Of a stretch of DNA of 64,000 bases, positions 31,338 through 39,792 are shown one piece after another. A program made the translations under genes and the position numbers. The stretch comes from Stigmatella ashevillena (GTDB lineage: Bacteria; Myxococcota; Myxococcia; Myxococcales; Myxococcaceae). A model generated the notes under the pieces. That model ran no database searches, was not told the origin of the DNA, and saw only the letters and a list, made by a program, of their open reading frames with translations. The stretch is taken from positions 558,001-622,000 of the forward strand of contig NZ_JAQNDM010000002.1 in assembly GCF_028368975.1 (NCBI RefSeq), read 5' to 3'. Within the stretch, counting starts at the first letter, position 1, and the number at the start of each line of letters is the position of its first letter.

Positions 31338-34109
31338 TCAGCGTGGGCGTCGGCCCGGCTTGAACTTGCCTCGCGCCTTGGGAGACGGGGCCTTGCCCGC
31401 GCCCTGCGCTCCCTTCCGCTTGCCCGCGGGCGCCTCCGCGCGGTGGGTTTTCTTGCCGCTCGGAGCCGCCTTGCGGGCGGGCTTCTTTCCCTGAGGCTCC
31501 GGGAACGTGTCTTCCCCCCCGCGCGGGGACACCATGCGCGGGCTCTGGCCCTGACGATGGCTCTGCGCGGCCAAGGCGCGGATGCGATCGAAGCCAGGGT
31601 GTGGCGATTTCGCGGGAGGTTCCTGCCCGGAGGACACCGGGGCGGAGGGCATGGCCGAGGCCTGCCAGGGGGGTGGGGCCTCGGCCTCCGGAGCCGCCTG
31701 CGCTGGCACGGCCGGAGGCACCAGGAACCGGCGCCGACGCGCCTCGGGGAGCTCGGGACGGGGGGCTTCCCGGGGCGGCGCGGGGCGGCGTTTCTCGAAG
31801 CGGCTCGGAGCGGCCTCTTCCCGCTGGCCCTCGCGGACGAAACGCCCTCGCCTCGGCGCCTCCGCGAAGCGGGGCGCATCGCCCTGCTCCCAGGGACGGC
31901 GCGGCCGCTCCTGGCGCGCGACAGCCTGGCTGTCGAGCTCCAAGGGTTCAAAGTCCATCTGCCGCCGCTCGGTGCTCACGGACACGAGCCGCACGCGGCA
32001 CTTCTGCCCCACGCGGATCCGACGGCCATCCGGGTACACCAACGCGTGCAGCAACTTGTCCAGCCGGCCTCCGAAGCCCAGCGCGTCGGTCTTCACCAGC
32101 CCCTCGACGTGCTCGGTGTCCAGCTCCACGAAGAAGCCGAAGTCGGTGACGGAGGAGATGGTGGCGTCGAATTCCTCGCCCACCCGGTCCTTCATCAACA
32201 GGGTGGCATAGAAGGAGACCACCTCGCGCTCCACCATCATGGCGGCCCGTTCGCGCTCGGAGCTCTGCTCGGCCATGGCCTCCAGCCGTTCTTCCTCCCG
32301 GTCCAGCATCACCTGAGAGCGCGGCTTGCCCTGACGCACCCAGTGCGCCTTGAGCAACCGGTGCACCAGCAGGTCCGGATAGCGGCGGATGGGCGAGGTG
32401 AAGTGCAGGTAGTGCTCCGCCGCCAGGCCGTAGTGCCCCACCTGCGAGGACGAATACACCGCCTGCATCATCGAGCGCAGCAGCAGCTGGTTCAGGGCGC
32501 GCTGTTCGGGGTGGCCCTCGAGCTGGGTGATGAAGGCGTTCAGCTCCTTCGAACTGACCCCGTCATCGAGGCGCAGCGTGAAGCCATAGGCCTGCGCCAG
32601 CACGGCGAAGGAGGCCAGCTTCTGCTCGTCCGGCTCACCGTGAAAGCGGTAGACGGAAGGCAACCCCTCGTCCTGGAAGAACTTCGCCACCGCCTCGTTG
32701 GCGGCCAGCATGCACTCCTCGATGAGGCGATGGCTCTCCTTGCGCTCGCGCTTCTCCATCCGCGCGGGCTGGCCGTCCTCGCCCATCACCACCTTGTGCT
32801 CGGGCAGATCGAAGTCGATGGCCCCACGGCCCTGGCGCATCTGACGCAGTGCGCGCGACACGGCCTGGAGCCGCTCGAAGTGGGGCCGCAGCGCGTTGCG
32901 GTGGGGCACGTCCTGCCCGTCCAGCACGGCCTGCACCTCGTTGTAGGTGCAGCGGGCCACGCTCCGCATCACGCCGGGGTACAGCTCGTAGGAGCGCAGG
33001 TGGGCCCGGGCATCGAACACCATGTCCGCCACCATGCACAGCCGATCCTCGTCGGGGCGCAGCGAGCAGATGCCGTTGCTCAACCGCTCCGGCAGCATGG
33101 GCAGCACCCGGTCCGGCAGATACACCGACGTGGCCCGGCGCAGCGCCTCCGCATCCAGCGCCATCCCCTCGCGCACGTAGTGCGTCACGTCCGCGATGGC
33201 GACCACCAGCCGCCACCCACCGCCCTGGGGCTCCGCGTAGACCGCGTCGTCGAAGTCGCGGGCGTCCTCACCATCGATGGTGATGAGCGGAAGGGAACGC
33301 AGATCCTTCCGGGACTCCCCGCGCGCCTCCTCCTCGGAAACGGCCGTCCCCACCCGGTCCGCCTCGTCCATCACGTCCGGCGGAAACTCGTCATTGAAAC
33401 CTTGCCCGTAGGCAATCGAGAGCACCTCGGTGCTGGGATCCCCCGGCCGACCCAAGGAGCCCGCCACCTCGCCGAAGAGCCCTTCCTCCGAGTCCAGGAT
33501 CTGGGAGCCCACCCCCAGGCGGACCTTCACCATGTCCCCATCGCGCGCCATCTGGGTGCGCGGAACACGAATGGGCCCCTGGAGGCTGGCGTCGATCGGG
33601 AAGACCGCGGCGTGCCGCCCTCCCCGCTCCTCGTAGGTTCCCACCACGAGCTGGCGGCGCCGGTCCACCACGCGGGCCAGACGGCCCTCCAGGCGCCCCG
33701 GACGTCCCATCACCTCCACCAGCACCCGATCATTGTCCAGGGCACGGGCCGCCTCCGCGGGAGGCAAGAAGACGTTCTCTCCCTCTCCCGTGAGGGGATG
33801 CACGAACCCATAACCATCGCGGTGGACGTGGAGAACCCCCTCCAACAGCCCCGGCCCGGAACGGCTGGGAGCACCGCCCGGAGGCGCCTTGTGGTGGGGA
33901 AGTGAAGCAAGGGCGCGCCCCGGTTCCTCGACGCGGAAGCGCTTGCCCTCCTTGAGGATCTGCCCGCTGCGGACCAGCTCCCGGAGGGTGCGCTTGAGTT
34001 CGGTCTGTTGACCGGGGTGCAGGCCAGCGAGCCGAAGGAGTTCCTTCACCCCCAGGGGGTGGTCGGCATCGGAGAGGATCTGCTTGAGCTGCTCAGAAGA
34101 TGGATTCAC
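31338..34109 (-). CDS. rnr: Ribonuclease R
   Basis: RNase R is a processive 3'-5' exoribonuclease that degrades structured RNA. The 923-residue product has an N-terminal winged-helix region (LGVKELLRLAGLHPGQQTEL), cold-shock domains with GYGFVHPLTG, the RNB catalytic domain with the Asp cluster DGEDARDFDDAVYAE and the DRVLPMLPERLSNGICSL block, and an S1 domain (TISSVTDFGFFVELDTEHVEG). The last 180 residues form a Lys/Arg/Pro-rich tail, longer than in Escherichia coli RNase R, ending KARGKFKPGRRPR. Such tails help bind RNA or the ribosome. The start is a GTG. It is monocistronic. Confidence 0.95.
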   Translation of the reverse strand: MNPSSEQLKQILSDADHPLGVKELLRLAGLHPGQQTELKRTLRELVRSGQILKEGKRFRVEEPGRALASLPHHKAPPGGAPSRSGPGLLEGVLHVHRDGYGFVHPLTGEGENVFLPPAEAARALDNDRVLVEVMGRPGRLEGRLARVVDRRRQLVVGTYEERGGRHAAVFPIDASLQGPIRVPRTQMARDGDMVKVRLGVGSQILDSEEGLFGEVAGSLGRPGDPSTEVLSIAYGQGFNDEFPPDVMDEADRVGTAVSEEEARGESRKDLRSLPLITIDGEDARDFDDAVYAEPQGGGWRLVVAIADVTHYVREGMALDAEALRRATSVYLPDRVLPMLPERLSNGICSLRPDEDRLCMVADMVFDARAHLRSYELYPGVMRSVARCTYNEVQAVLDGQDVPHRNALRPHFERLQAVSRALRQMRQGRGAIDFDLPEHKVVMGEDGQPARMEKRERKESHRLIEECMLAANEAVAKFFQDEGLPSVYRFHGEPDEQKLASFAVLAQAYGFTLRLDDGVSSKELNAFITQLEGHPEQRALNQLLLRSMMQAVYSSSQVGHYGLAAEHYLHFTSPIRRYPDLLVHRLLKAHWVRQGKPRSQVMLDREEERLEAMAEQSSERERAAMMVEREVVSFYATLLMKDRVGEEFDATISSVTDFGFFVELDTEHVEGLVKTDALGFGGRLDKLLHALVYPDGRRIRVGQKCRVRLVSVSTERRQMDFEPLELDSQAVARQERPRRPWEQGDAPRFAEAPRRGRFVREGQREEAAPSRFEKRRPAPPREAPRPELPEARRRRFLVPPAVPAQAAPEAEAPPPWQASAMPSAPVSSGQEPPAKSPHPGFDRIRALAAQSHRQGQSPRMVSPRGGEDTFPEPQGKKPARKAAPSGKKTHRAEAPAGKRKGAQGAGKAPSPKARGKFKPGRRPR

Positions 34110-34224
34110 GAAGGATCATGACGCGGGCCTTCCCGCCTTAAGAACGGGTAGGCCCGGCGAGCCGCGGCGGGAACCCCCCAGGCCAAGAATGTCTCCTGGC
34201 CTGCCGTGGGTTCGAGCCAGCCCC

Positions 34225-35592
34225 TCAAGGTTTGACCGTCACGTTGATCTTGAACGAGCGCTCCACGACGCCCGGGGTGAGGGCCTTGGCCAGGAAGAAC
34301 TCCACCTCACTGACGCCTGGGTTGCGCGGGGTGAAGAAAAACTCCCGGGTCGCACCCACGTCGTCAGAGCCCGGCTCGTAGCGGGCCTCTCGCAGGCCTA
34401 CGCGCTTGGCCAGGGTGGGCTCGATGGCCCAGGTGTAACCCGGCTGCTCTTGCAGGCGCACGGTCAACCCGTGGTTGAGCTTGACGTCCACCGAGGTGGG
34501 CACTTCGCCCTCGACGTGGACGATCTCCATGTCCTCGCGGGACACGCGGGCCTCGGCGGGCCGGGGCTCGAAGTTCTCCACCACGACCTTGCCGCCCCAC
34601 CCGGACGCCTTCTCGACGACGCCGGTGACGACGAGCAACTGGCCCACGTGGCGGCGCATGCCCTTGGCGTTCTTGCCTTCCAGGAGGAAGGACACCTGCT
34701 GCCGGGTGCCCCCATTGGAGAGCACCAGCACGAAGTCCTCGCCCGTCATCTCCAGGTTGCCGCGCAGCGAGGCGAAGCCCTTGATGCCCGAGCCCATGCC
34801 CGCGCTCGTCACCATGGAGACCTCTCCTGGCGACAGGTACCGCAGCTTGGCTTCGGTCTCCACCGGCGCGGCGACGGGAATCTCCGCCTCGTGCTTCTTC
34901 GCCGAGTACTTGCGGACATCCACCGTGCCGCCGTAGTTCGTCAGCTTGCGGATCAACCCGCTGACGGAGACCTTGTGCTCCACGTAGGCCGGGAGCACCT
35001 CTTGATCCGGCCCCTGAAGCAGGAAGGTCAGCTCGCGCTTGTCCCGGCCCACCACGACGAGGTGCGGCATGCCGTCGCTCACCACCAACCGGCCCTTGAG
35101 ACTGCCCTCGCCCATCACCCCTCGGCCCTCGCCGGCGGTGAGCAGCTGCTCTGTCTCGCGCTTGGTGAGCGGCTCCCCTACCGGCGGCAGCTTCGTGGCC
35201 CGCGGGCGCGGACGCTCTTGGGGAGGAGGCTGGGGCGCGGCGGCGGCCTTGCCACCCTTGGAAGACGAGGCCTTCCCCTTCTCCTTGGGCGGCGCCTCGA
35301 CCGCGCTCTTGGCGGAAGCACTCTTGGCGGACGCTGTCTTCGCCTTGGCGGCTGGCTTCTCACTGGTGCCTTTGGCGGGCTTCTCCACGGATTTCTCCGT
35401 GGACGCCTTCGCGGGCGCCTTGCTCTTGGCGGACTTTGTCACCTTGTCCTTCACGTCTTTCACGGCTTTGGCCACTTTCGTTGCCACCTTCGCCACCCGC
35501 TTGCTCGCGCTTTTGAGCAACTCCAGCCTCGCCGCGTGGTCTTTCTTGGGGGCGGGGGTCGCTTTCTTGGCCCCGGACTTGGGCTTGGCCAT
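34225..35592 (-). CDS. Lys/Ala-rich protein with a chagasin-like C-terminal domain
   Basis: From the ATG at 35592 this gives 455 residues. The first 130 are a histone-H1-like Lys/Ala/Pro tail (KPKSGAKKATPAPKK, KVAKVATKVAKAVKDVKDKV). The middle has two beta-rich repeats of about 90 residues, each with a LRGNLE or LKGRL strand and a LVVVTGVV or VSVSGLIRKL strand. The C-terminus (VRLQEQPGYTWAIEP, EFFFTPRNPGVSEVEFFL) resembles the I42 chagasin-type inhibitor fold, with the GYxW loop present. There is no signal peptide. The mix of a nucleic-acid-binding tail and an inhibitor-like fold is odd; the function is unknown. Confidence 0.7.
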   Translation of the reverse strand: MAKPKSGAKKATPAPKKDHAARLELLKSASKRVAKVATKVAKAVKDVKDKVTKSAKSKAPAKASTEKSVEKPAKGTSEKPAAKAKTASAKSASAKSAVEAPPKEKGKASSSKGGKAAAAPQPPPQERPRPRATKLPPVGEPLTKRETEQLLTAGEGRGVMGEGSLKGRLVVSDGMPHLVVVGRDKRELTFLLQGPDQEVLPAYVEHKVSVSGLIRKLTNYGGTVDVRKYSAKKHEAEIPVAAPVETEAKLRYLSPGEVSMVTSAGMGSGIKGFASLRGNLEMTGEDFVLVLSNGGTRQQVSFLLEGKNAKGMRRHVGQLLVVTGVVEKASGWGGKVVVENFEPRPAEARVSREDMEIVHVEGEVPTSVDVKLNHGLTVRLQEQPGYTWAIEPTLAKRVGLREARYEPGSDDVGATREFFFTPRNPGVSEVEFFLAKALTPGVVERSFKINVTVKP

Positions 35593-35750
35593 CGACGCTG
35601 TCTCCTCAGTTTCCCCGTTTAATTTCAACGGGTTGGCGGATCGCCCATGCTGGGACGCGTGTCACGCGATCACCGCAGCTTGTAACGGTGAACAGCGGGA
35701 CTGTCAAACAAAGTCTTGAATTTCCTAGGGACTTCGATCTCAGTGCTCCC

Positions 35751-36986
35751 ATGAGCATGGGAACGGAGTTGTTGGCGGTGGAGGACGCCCGGGCGAGGAC
35801 GCTCGCGCTGGCCTCCCCTCTTCCGATGGAATGGGCCCGTCTGGATGAGGCCCTGGGCCGCGCCCTGGCGGCGGATCTCCAGGCCCAGCGGACCCTGCCC
35901 CCCTGGGACAACTCTGCCATGGATGGGTACGCCGTGCGCGCGGCGGATCTCACGGGCCCTCTGCCCGTCCGGCTCACCGTGGGCGAGATCATCCATGCCG
36001 GACAGATGCCCCGGGTGGAGCTGCGTCCTGGAACCTGTGCCCGGATCATGACGGGCGCTCCCCTTCCCGTGGGCGCGGATGCGGTGGTGATGCAGGAGCG
36101 CACCCGGCCCGGCCCCAAGACCGAAAATCCCTCCTCCGTGGAAATCCTGGAGGCGGTGTCCTCCCGGAACTTCGTCCGCCCCCAGGGGGAGGACGCCCGA
36201 AAGGGAGAAGTGCTCCTGCGAAAGGGCACGCCGCTGGGCATTCCCGAGTTGGGGCTGATCTCCGGCCAGGGCCTGTTCTCGGTGCCAGTGCCCCGCCGAC
36301 CCCGGGTGGCCATCCTCTCCACGGGAGATGAGCTGTGCCGGGGAGACGAGCCCCCCGAGGGCCGTATCGTCGACACCAACGCCCCCACCCTGGCCCTGGC
36401 GGTGGCCCGCGCGGGCGGCGTGCCCACGCTGCTGGGGATCGCCCGGGACACCTTGGAAGAGGTGTCCGCACGGCTGGCGGACGCGCGAGACTTCGACGTG
36501 GTGCTCACGAGTGCCGGGGTCTCCGTGGGAGACCGGGACTTCGTGAAGGCCGCGTTGGAGCAGCAAGGCGTGGCCATGGACTTCTGGCGGGTGGCGATCA
36601 AACCCGGCAAGCCCCTGGCCGTGGGGCGGCGCGGCAACACCCTCTACCTCGGCTTGCCCGGCAACCCCACCTCCTCCCTGGTGACCTTCGAGCTGTTCGT
36701 CCGCCCGGTGATCCGGCGCCTGCTGGGGCTCACGGACGTGGAGCCTCCCCGCGTGGCCGGCCGCCTGGATGGCGAGCTGCGTAAACCCGCGGGGCTGGCC
36801 CACTATGTCCGGACGCAGGCCACCTGGCGGGAGGGCGAGCTCTGGGTACGCCCACTCGCCACGCAGACGTCAGGCGCCTTGCGCTCGGCGAGCGCAGCCA
36901 CCCACCTGCTTCATTTCCCTCGTGAATCGACCAGCTTGTCTCATGGGGCGCATGCGGAACTCTTGCCTGTCTCCTGGGCTGTTTGA
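35751..36986 (+). CDS. moeA: Molybdopterin molybdenumtransferase MoeA
   Basis: MoeA inserts molybdate into adenylated molybdopterin. From the ATG at 35751 the product has 411 residues, the usual length; a GTG at 35688 would add 21 unconserved residues. Landmarks are LPPWDNSAMDGYAVRAAD near residues 45-62, GTCARIMTGAPLPVGADAVV, the MoCF fold ILSTGDEL and IVDTNAPTLA, VLTSAGVSVGDRDFV, and VGRRGNTLYLGLPGNPTSSLV with the Pro-Gly-Asn-Pro motif. Together with moaA at the right edge of the window it shows that molybdenum cofactor is made. It is followed by ribA with a 101-base gap. Confidence 0.95.
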   Translation: MSMGTELLAVEDARARTLALASPLPMEWARLDEALGRALAADLQAQRTLPPWDNSAMDGYAVRAADLTGPLPVRLTVGEIIHAGQMPRVELRPGTCARIMTGAPLPVGADAVVMQERTRPGPKTENPSSVEILEAVSSRNFVRPQGEDARKGEVLLRKGTPLGIPELGLISGQGLFSVPVPRRPRVAILSTGDELCRGDEPPEGRIVDTNAPTLALAVARAGGVPTLLGIARDTLEEVSARLADARDFDVVLTSAGVSVGDRDFVKAALEQQGVAMDFWRVAIKPGKPLAVGRRGNTLYLGLPGNPTSSLVTFELFVRPVIRRLLGLTDVEPPRVAGRLDGELRKPAGLAHYVRTQATWREGELWVRPLATQTSGALRSASAATHLLHFPRESTSLSHGAHAELLPVSWAV

Positions 36987-37087
36987 GGAACGTCGCGACG
37001 GTTGCGACATCTCATCCCTGGGCCCGGCTTGACTTGGACCCCACTGCCCCGTGAAAAGGGCACATCCTCTTGGGAGAACGGTTCATT

Positions 37088-37759
37088 ATGTCCGACACAC
37101 GTCCACCCCAGGTCCTCCCGGCCCGTAAGCCCTCCCAGCACCTGGAGCGCTTCTCCGAGGCGGACATCCCCACCGAGCGGGGAACGCTGCGCACCATCGT
37201 CTTCAAGGACCGCCGCACGGCCCGAGAGCATGTGGCGCTGGTGGTAGGGGAAGTGGCCGGCCAGGAAGGCGTGCCCACGCGTGTGCACTCCGAATGCCTC
37301 ACCTCCGAGGTGTTCGGCAGCCTGAAGTGCGACTGCCGGCAGCAGCTCGACCGGGCATTGGACTTCATCACCCAGGCTGGCTGCGGGGTGGTGCTCTACC
37401 TGCGCCAAGAAGGCCGGGGCATCGGCCTGGGCAACAAAATCAAGGCGTATGCCCTCCAAGCGAAGGGTTACGACACTTACGAGGCCAACCGGCAATTGGG
37501 GTTCCAGGACGACCTTCGCAGTTATGATGTGGCTGCGGAGATGCTGCGATCCCTGGATGTCCGGTCGGTGGACCTGATGACGAACAACCCGCTGAAGATC
37601 GCCGGGCTCGTCGAAGAAGGTATTCCCGTGCGGCGTCGAATCCCTTCCCGGACGGAGCATAATCCGCATAACGTCGACTATCTGAAGACCAAGCGCGAGC
37701 GCACGGGGCACCTGATTGAGCTCTTCGCCGAGGAAGACACGGAAGCGAAAGTCGGCTGA
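37088..37759 (+). CDS. ribA: GTP cyclohydrolase II
   Basis: RibA opens the imidazole ring of GTP as the first step of riboflavin synthesis. The ATG at 37088 follows GGGAGAACGG and gives 223 residues. The zinc-binding triplet is visible in RVHSECLTSEVFGSLKCDC, followed by the catalytic LYLRQEGRGIGLGNKIKAYALQ, QLGFQDDLRSYDVAAEML and LMTNNPLKIAGL with the conserved Asn residues. It is a stand-alone RibA without the RibB domain. The next gene begins inside its 3' end and may be co-translated. Confidence 0.95.
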   Translation: MSDTRPPQVLPARKPSQHLERFSEADIPTERGTLRTIVFKDRRTAREHVALVVGEVAGQEGVPTRVHSECLTSEVFGSLKCDCRQQLDRALDFITQAGCGVVLYLRQEGRGIGLGNKIKAYALQAKGYDTYEANRQLGFQDDLRSYDVAAEMLRSLDVRSVDLMTNNPLKIAGLVEEGIPVRRRIPSRTEHNPHNVDYLKTKRERTGHLIELFAEEDTEAKVG

Positions 37760-38684
37760 CAAGCCGCTAAGACAGTTCCGCGCGCGCGAGTCCCTGCGTC
37801 GATCGCAGAGCGCAGCGCCGGCCGCGAAAGGCACCCAGGCCACCAAGACACCGTTTCACGTTCGCTTCTGGGGAGTACGAGGATCCATCCCCTCTCCAGG
37901 TCCCAACACCCGCCGTTACGGGGGCAATACGCCCTGCGTGGAGATGGGCGTGGGCGAGCAGTTGTTGATCTTCGATCTGGGCACGGGGGCCCGGCCGCTG
38001 GGAGATCATCTGCTCGCGCAGGAGAAGGCGGTGCAAGCCTCCATCTTCCTGTCGCACTACCACTATGATCACCTGCAGGGCCTGCCGTTCTTCACCCCCA
38101 TCTTCGTGCCGCAGAACGCCTTCACCTTCTATGGCTCTCCGCGCAACGGCCAGTCGCTCAAGGAGATCCTCTCGGGGCAGATGACGCAGCCCTACTTCCC
38201 GGTGACGGCCGAAGGGGTCTTCCGCGCACAGTTGGACTACCACGACGTCCACGCGGGCGAGCGGTTGACGGTGGGCTCCGCGAGCATCAGCACGCTGGAG
38301 CTGAATCATCCGGGTGGCAACCTGGGCTACCGCGTGGAGTGCGACGGCCGCTCGGTGGTGTACGCCACGGACATCGAGCATAGCGAGGAGGGAGATGCCC
38401 GCTTCTTCGCGTTCGCCAAGGGCGCGGATCTGCTCATCTACGACTCGATGTACACCGAGGATGAGTACTGCGGGCGCCATGGACCTGCGCGGACGGGCTG
38501 GGGCCACTCCACGTGGCAGGCCGCGGTCCGCGCGGCGAACGAGTCACAGGCGAAGACGCTGGTCCTCTTCCACCACGATCCAGGGCGGGACGATGCCGAG
38601 ATGACGCGTCTGCTGCGTCAGGTGCGCAAGCACCGCCCCGAGGCCATCGCCGCCCGGGAGCACATGATCCTTCACGTCAAGTGA
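37716..38684 (+). CDS. MBL-fold metallo-hydrolase
   Basis: The frame opens at a TTG within the 3' end of ribA and gives 322 residues; the first 45 are a Lys/Arg/Ser-rich leader and the fold starts at VRFWGVRGSIPSPGPNTRRY. The zinc-binding motif SHYHYDHLQGLPFF contains HxHxDH, then LNHPGGNLGYRVE and VVYATDIEH supply the third His and bridging Asp, and TLVLFHHDP the final His. Relatives include phosphodiesterases and RNase Z-like proteins, so the substrate is open. No alternative ATG precedes the fold, which makes the coupled start credible though the first codons are uncertain. Confidence 0.85.
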   Translation: MSSSPRKTRKRKSADKPLRQFRARESLRRSQSAAPAAKGTQATKTPFHVRFWGVRGSIPSPGPNTRRYGGNTPCVEMGVGEQLLIFDLGTGARPLGDHLLAQEKAVQASIFLSHYHYDHLQGLPFFTPIFVPQNAFTFYGSPRNGQSLKEILSGQMTQPYFPVTAEGVFRAQLDYHDVHAGERLTVGSASISTLELNHPGGNLGYRVECDGRSVVYATDIEHSEEGDARFFAFAKGADLLIYDSMYTEDEYCGRHGPARTGWGHSTWQAAVRAANESQAKTLVLFHHDPGRDDAEMTRLLRQVRKHRPEAIAAREHMILHVK

Positions 38685-39792
38685 GGGCCTGGGCTTCGGG
38701 GGCTTCCCTCCCCGAGGCCCCCACCGCTCGCCGGATGGCCTCGCGGAGCCCCAAGAAGGGCAGCCGCTCCCATGCCGTGCGCGCATCCACCCATTCATGA
38801 GCGTCGTGCTCGGGCCCGAGCCGCACCTCATGGCCATCCGGACACCGTGCCACGAAGGCCGTCTCCTCCACCAACCGCGGGGGCAGATGCTCTCCCAGCG
38901 CGAAGGCGTGCCGGTACTCCAGCTCCGTCACGGGAAGGCGCAGCCCGGTCTCCTCCTCCAACTCGCGCGCCGCGGCCTGGGCCGTGCTTTCCCCCGCCTC
39001 CACCCGTCCGGTGAGGATCTGCCAGAACCCTCCCCGCTCGGGCACGCGGCGCACCAGGAGCACCCGCGCCTCCGGACCGCGTCCTTGCACCAGGACGACG
39101 CTGATCGTCTTCAGGAGCGCCGCGGTGGGCTCCTGCCGCTCGCTCTCGAAAACGGAGCAGAAGTGCCGGGCAAGCGCCTCCTCCACCTCGGGCACGGAGA
39201 CGGTGCGCCCCAGCTCGCGCTGCATGGAGGTGACCCCTGCTTCGCGGATGCCGCAGGGCACGATGAGGTTGAAGTGCGGCAGGTGCGTGTTGACGTTGAG
39301 CGCGAAGCCGTGCGTCGTCAGCCAGCGGGAGATGTGCACCCCGATGGCGCCGATCTTCCGGGCATCAGGTGCCCCCTCCTCCCCCAACCACACGCCGGGC
39401 CACTTCGGGATGATGCTGGCCTGGAGCCCATACTCCGCCAGTGTCTGGAGGATGCAACGCTCCACGTCCCGCACGTAGCGGCGCACATCCCGGCGATCCT
39501 CCTGAAGCTGGAAGATGGGGTAGCCGACGATCTGGCCCGGCCCGTGGTAGGTGACATCGCCGCCCCGGTTCGTCTCGAAGAGATCCACCCCTTCCGTCCT
39601 GAGCCGCTCCTCGCTGGCCAGGAGGTTCTCCCGCTTCGCTCCCCGGCCCAGCGTGAGCACGGGGGGGTGCTCCAGCAGCAGCAGCGAATCACCCACGAGC
39701 CCCTGGCGCCGCGCATCCGCGAAGCGCTGCATCAACGTGAGCCCATCCCCGTATTCCACCTTGCCGAGCCGGTACACCGTCAACGTGTTCAC
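38677..39792 (-). CDS. lipB: Octanoyltransferase LipB fused to a Nudix hydrolase
   Basis: Residues 1-215 are LipB, which moves octanoate from acyl-carrier protein to lipoyl domains: RGGDVTYHGPGQIVGYPI near 77-94, the lysine ARKIGAIGVH near 143-152 and the active-site Cys NLIVPCGI near 176. Residues 230-360 form a Nudix domain with an intact box, GRVEAGESTAQ followed by AAARELEEETG (G-x5-E-x7-REL-x2-E-x-G). Typical LipB has about 210-230 residues, so this is a true fusion. The GTG start overlaps the upstream stop by four bases (GTGA). With lipA it provides lipoate for the E2 gene of the same neighbourhood. Confidence 0.93.
   Translation of the reverse strand: MNTLTVYRLGKVEYGDGLTLMQRFADARRQGLVGDSLLLLEHPPVLTLGRGAKRENLLASEERLRTEGVDLFETNRGGDVTYHGPGQIVGYPIFQLQEDRRDVRRYVRDVERCILQTLAEYGLQASIIPKWPGVWLGEEGAPDARKIGAIGVHISRWLTTHGFALNVNTHLPHFNLIVPCGIREAGVTSMQRELGRTVSVPEVEEALARHFCSVFESERQEPTAALLKTISVVLVQGRGPEARVLLVRRVPERGGFWQILTGRVEAGESTAQAAARELEEETGLRLPVTELEYRHAFALGEHLPPRLVEETAFVARCPDGHEVRLGPEHDAHEWVDARTAWERLPFLGLREAIRRAVGASGREAPEAQALT

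Noticed and set aside
30245-31951. A 568-codon minus-strand frame with ADRPL repeats opposite the SANGL-repeat gene
   Set aside because: The repeats are the antisense reading of the SANGL repeat; the frame crosses into RNase R and lacks any domain. The plus-strand gene has the signal peptide and ribosome site.
36987-37087. A flavin riboswitch before ribA
   Set aside because: The 101-base leader is too short and lacks the conserved FMN-element helices.
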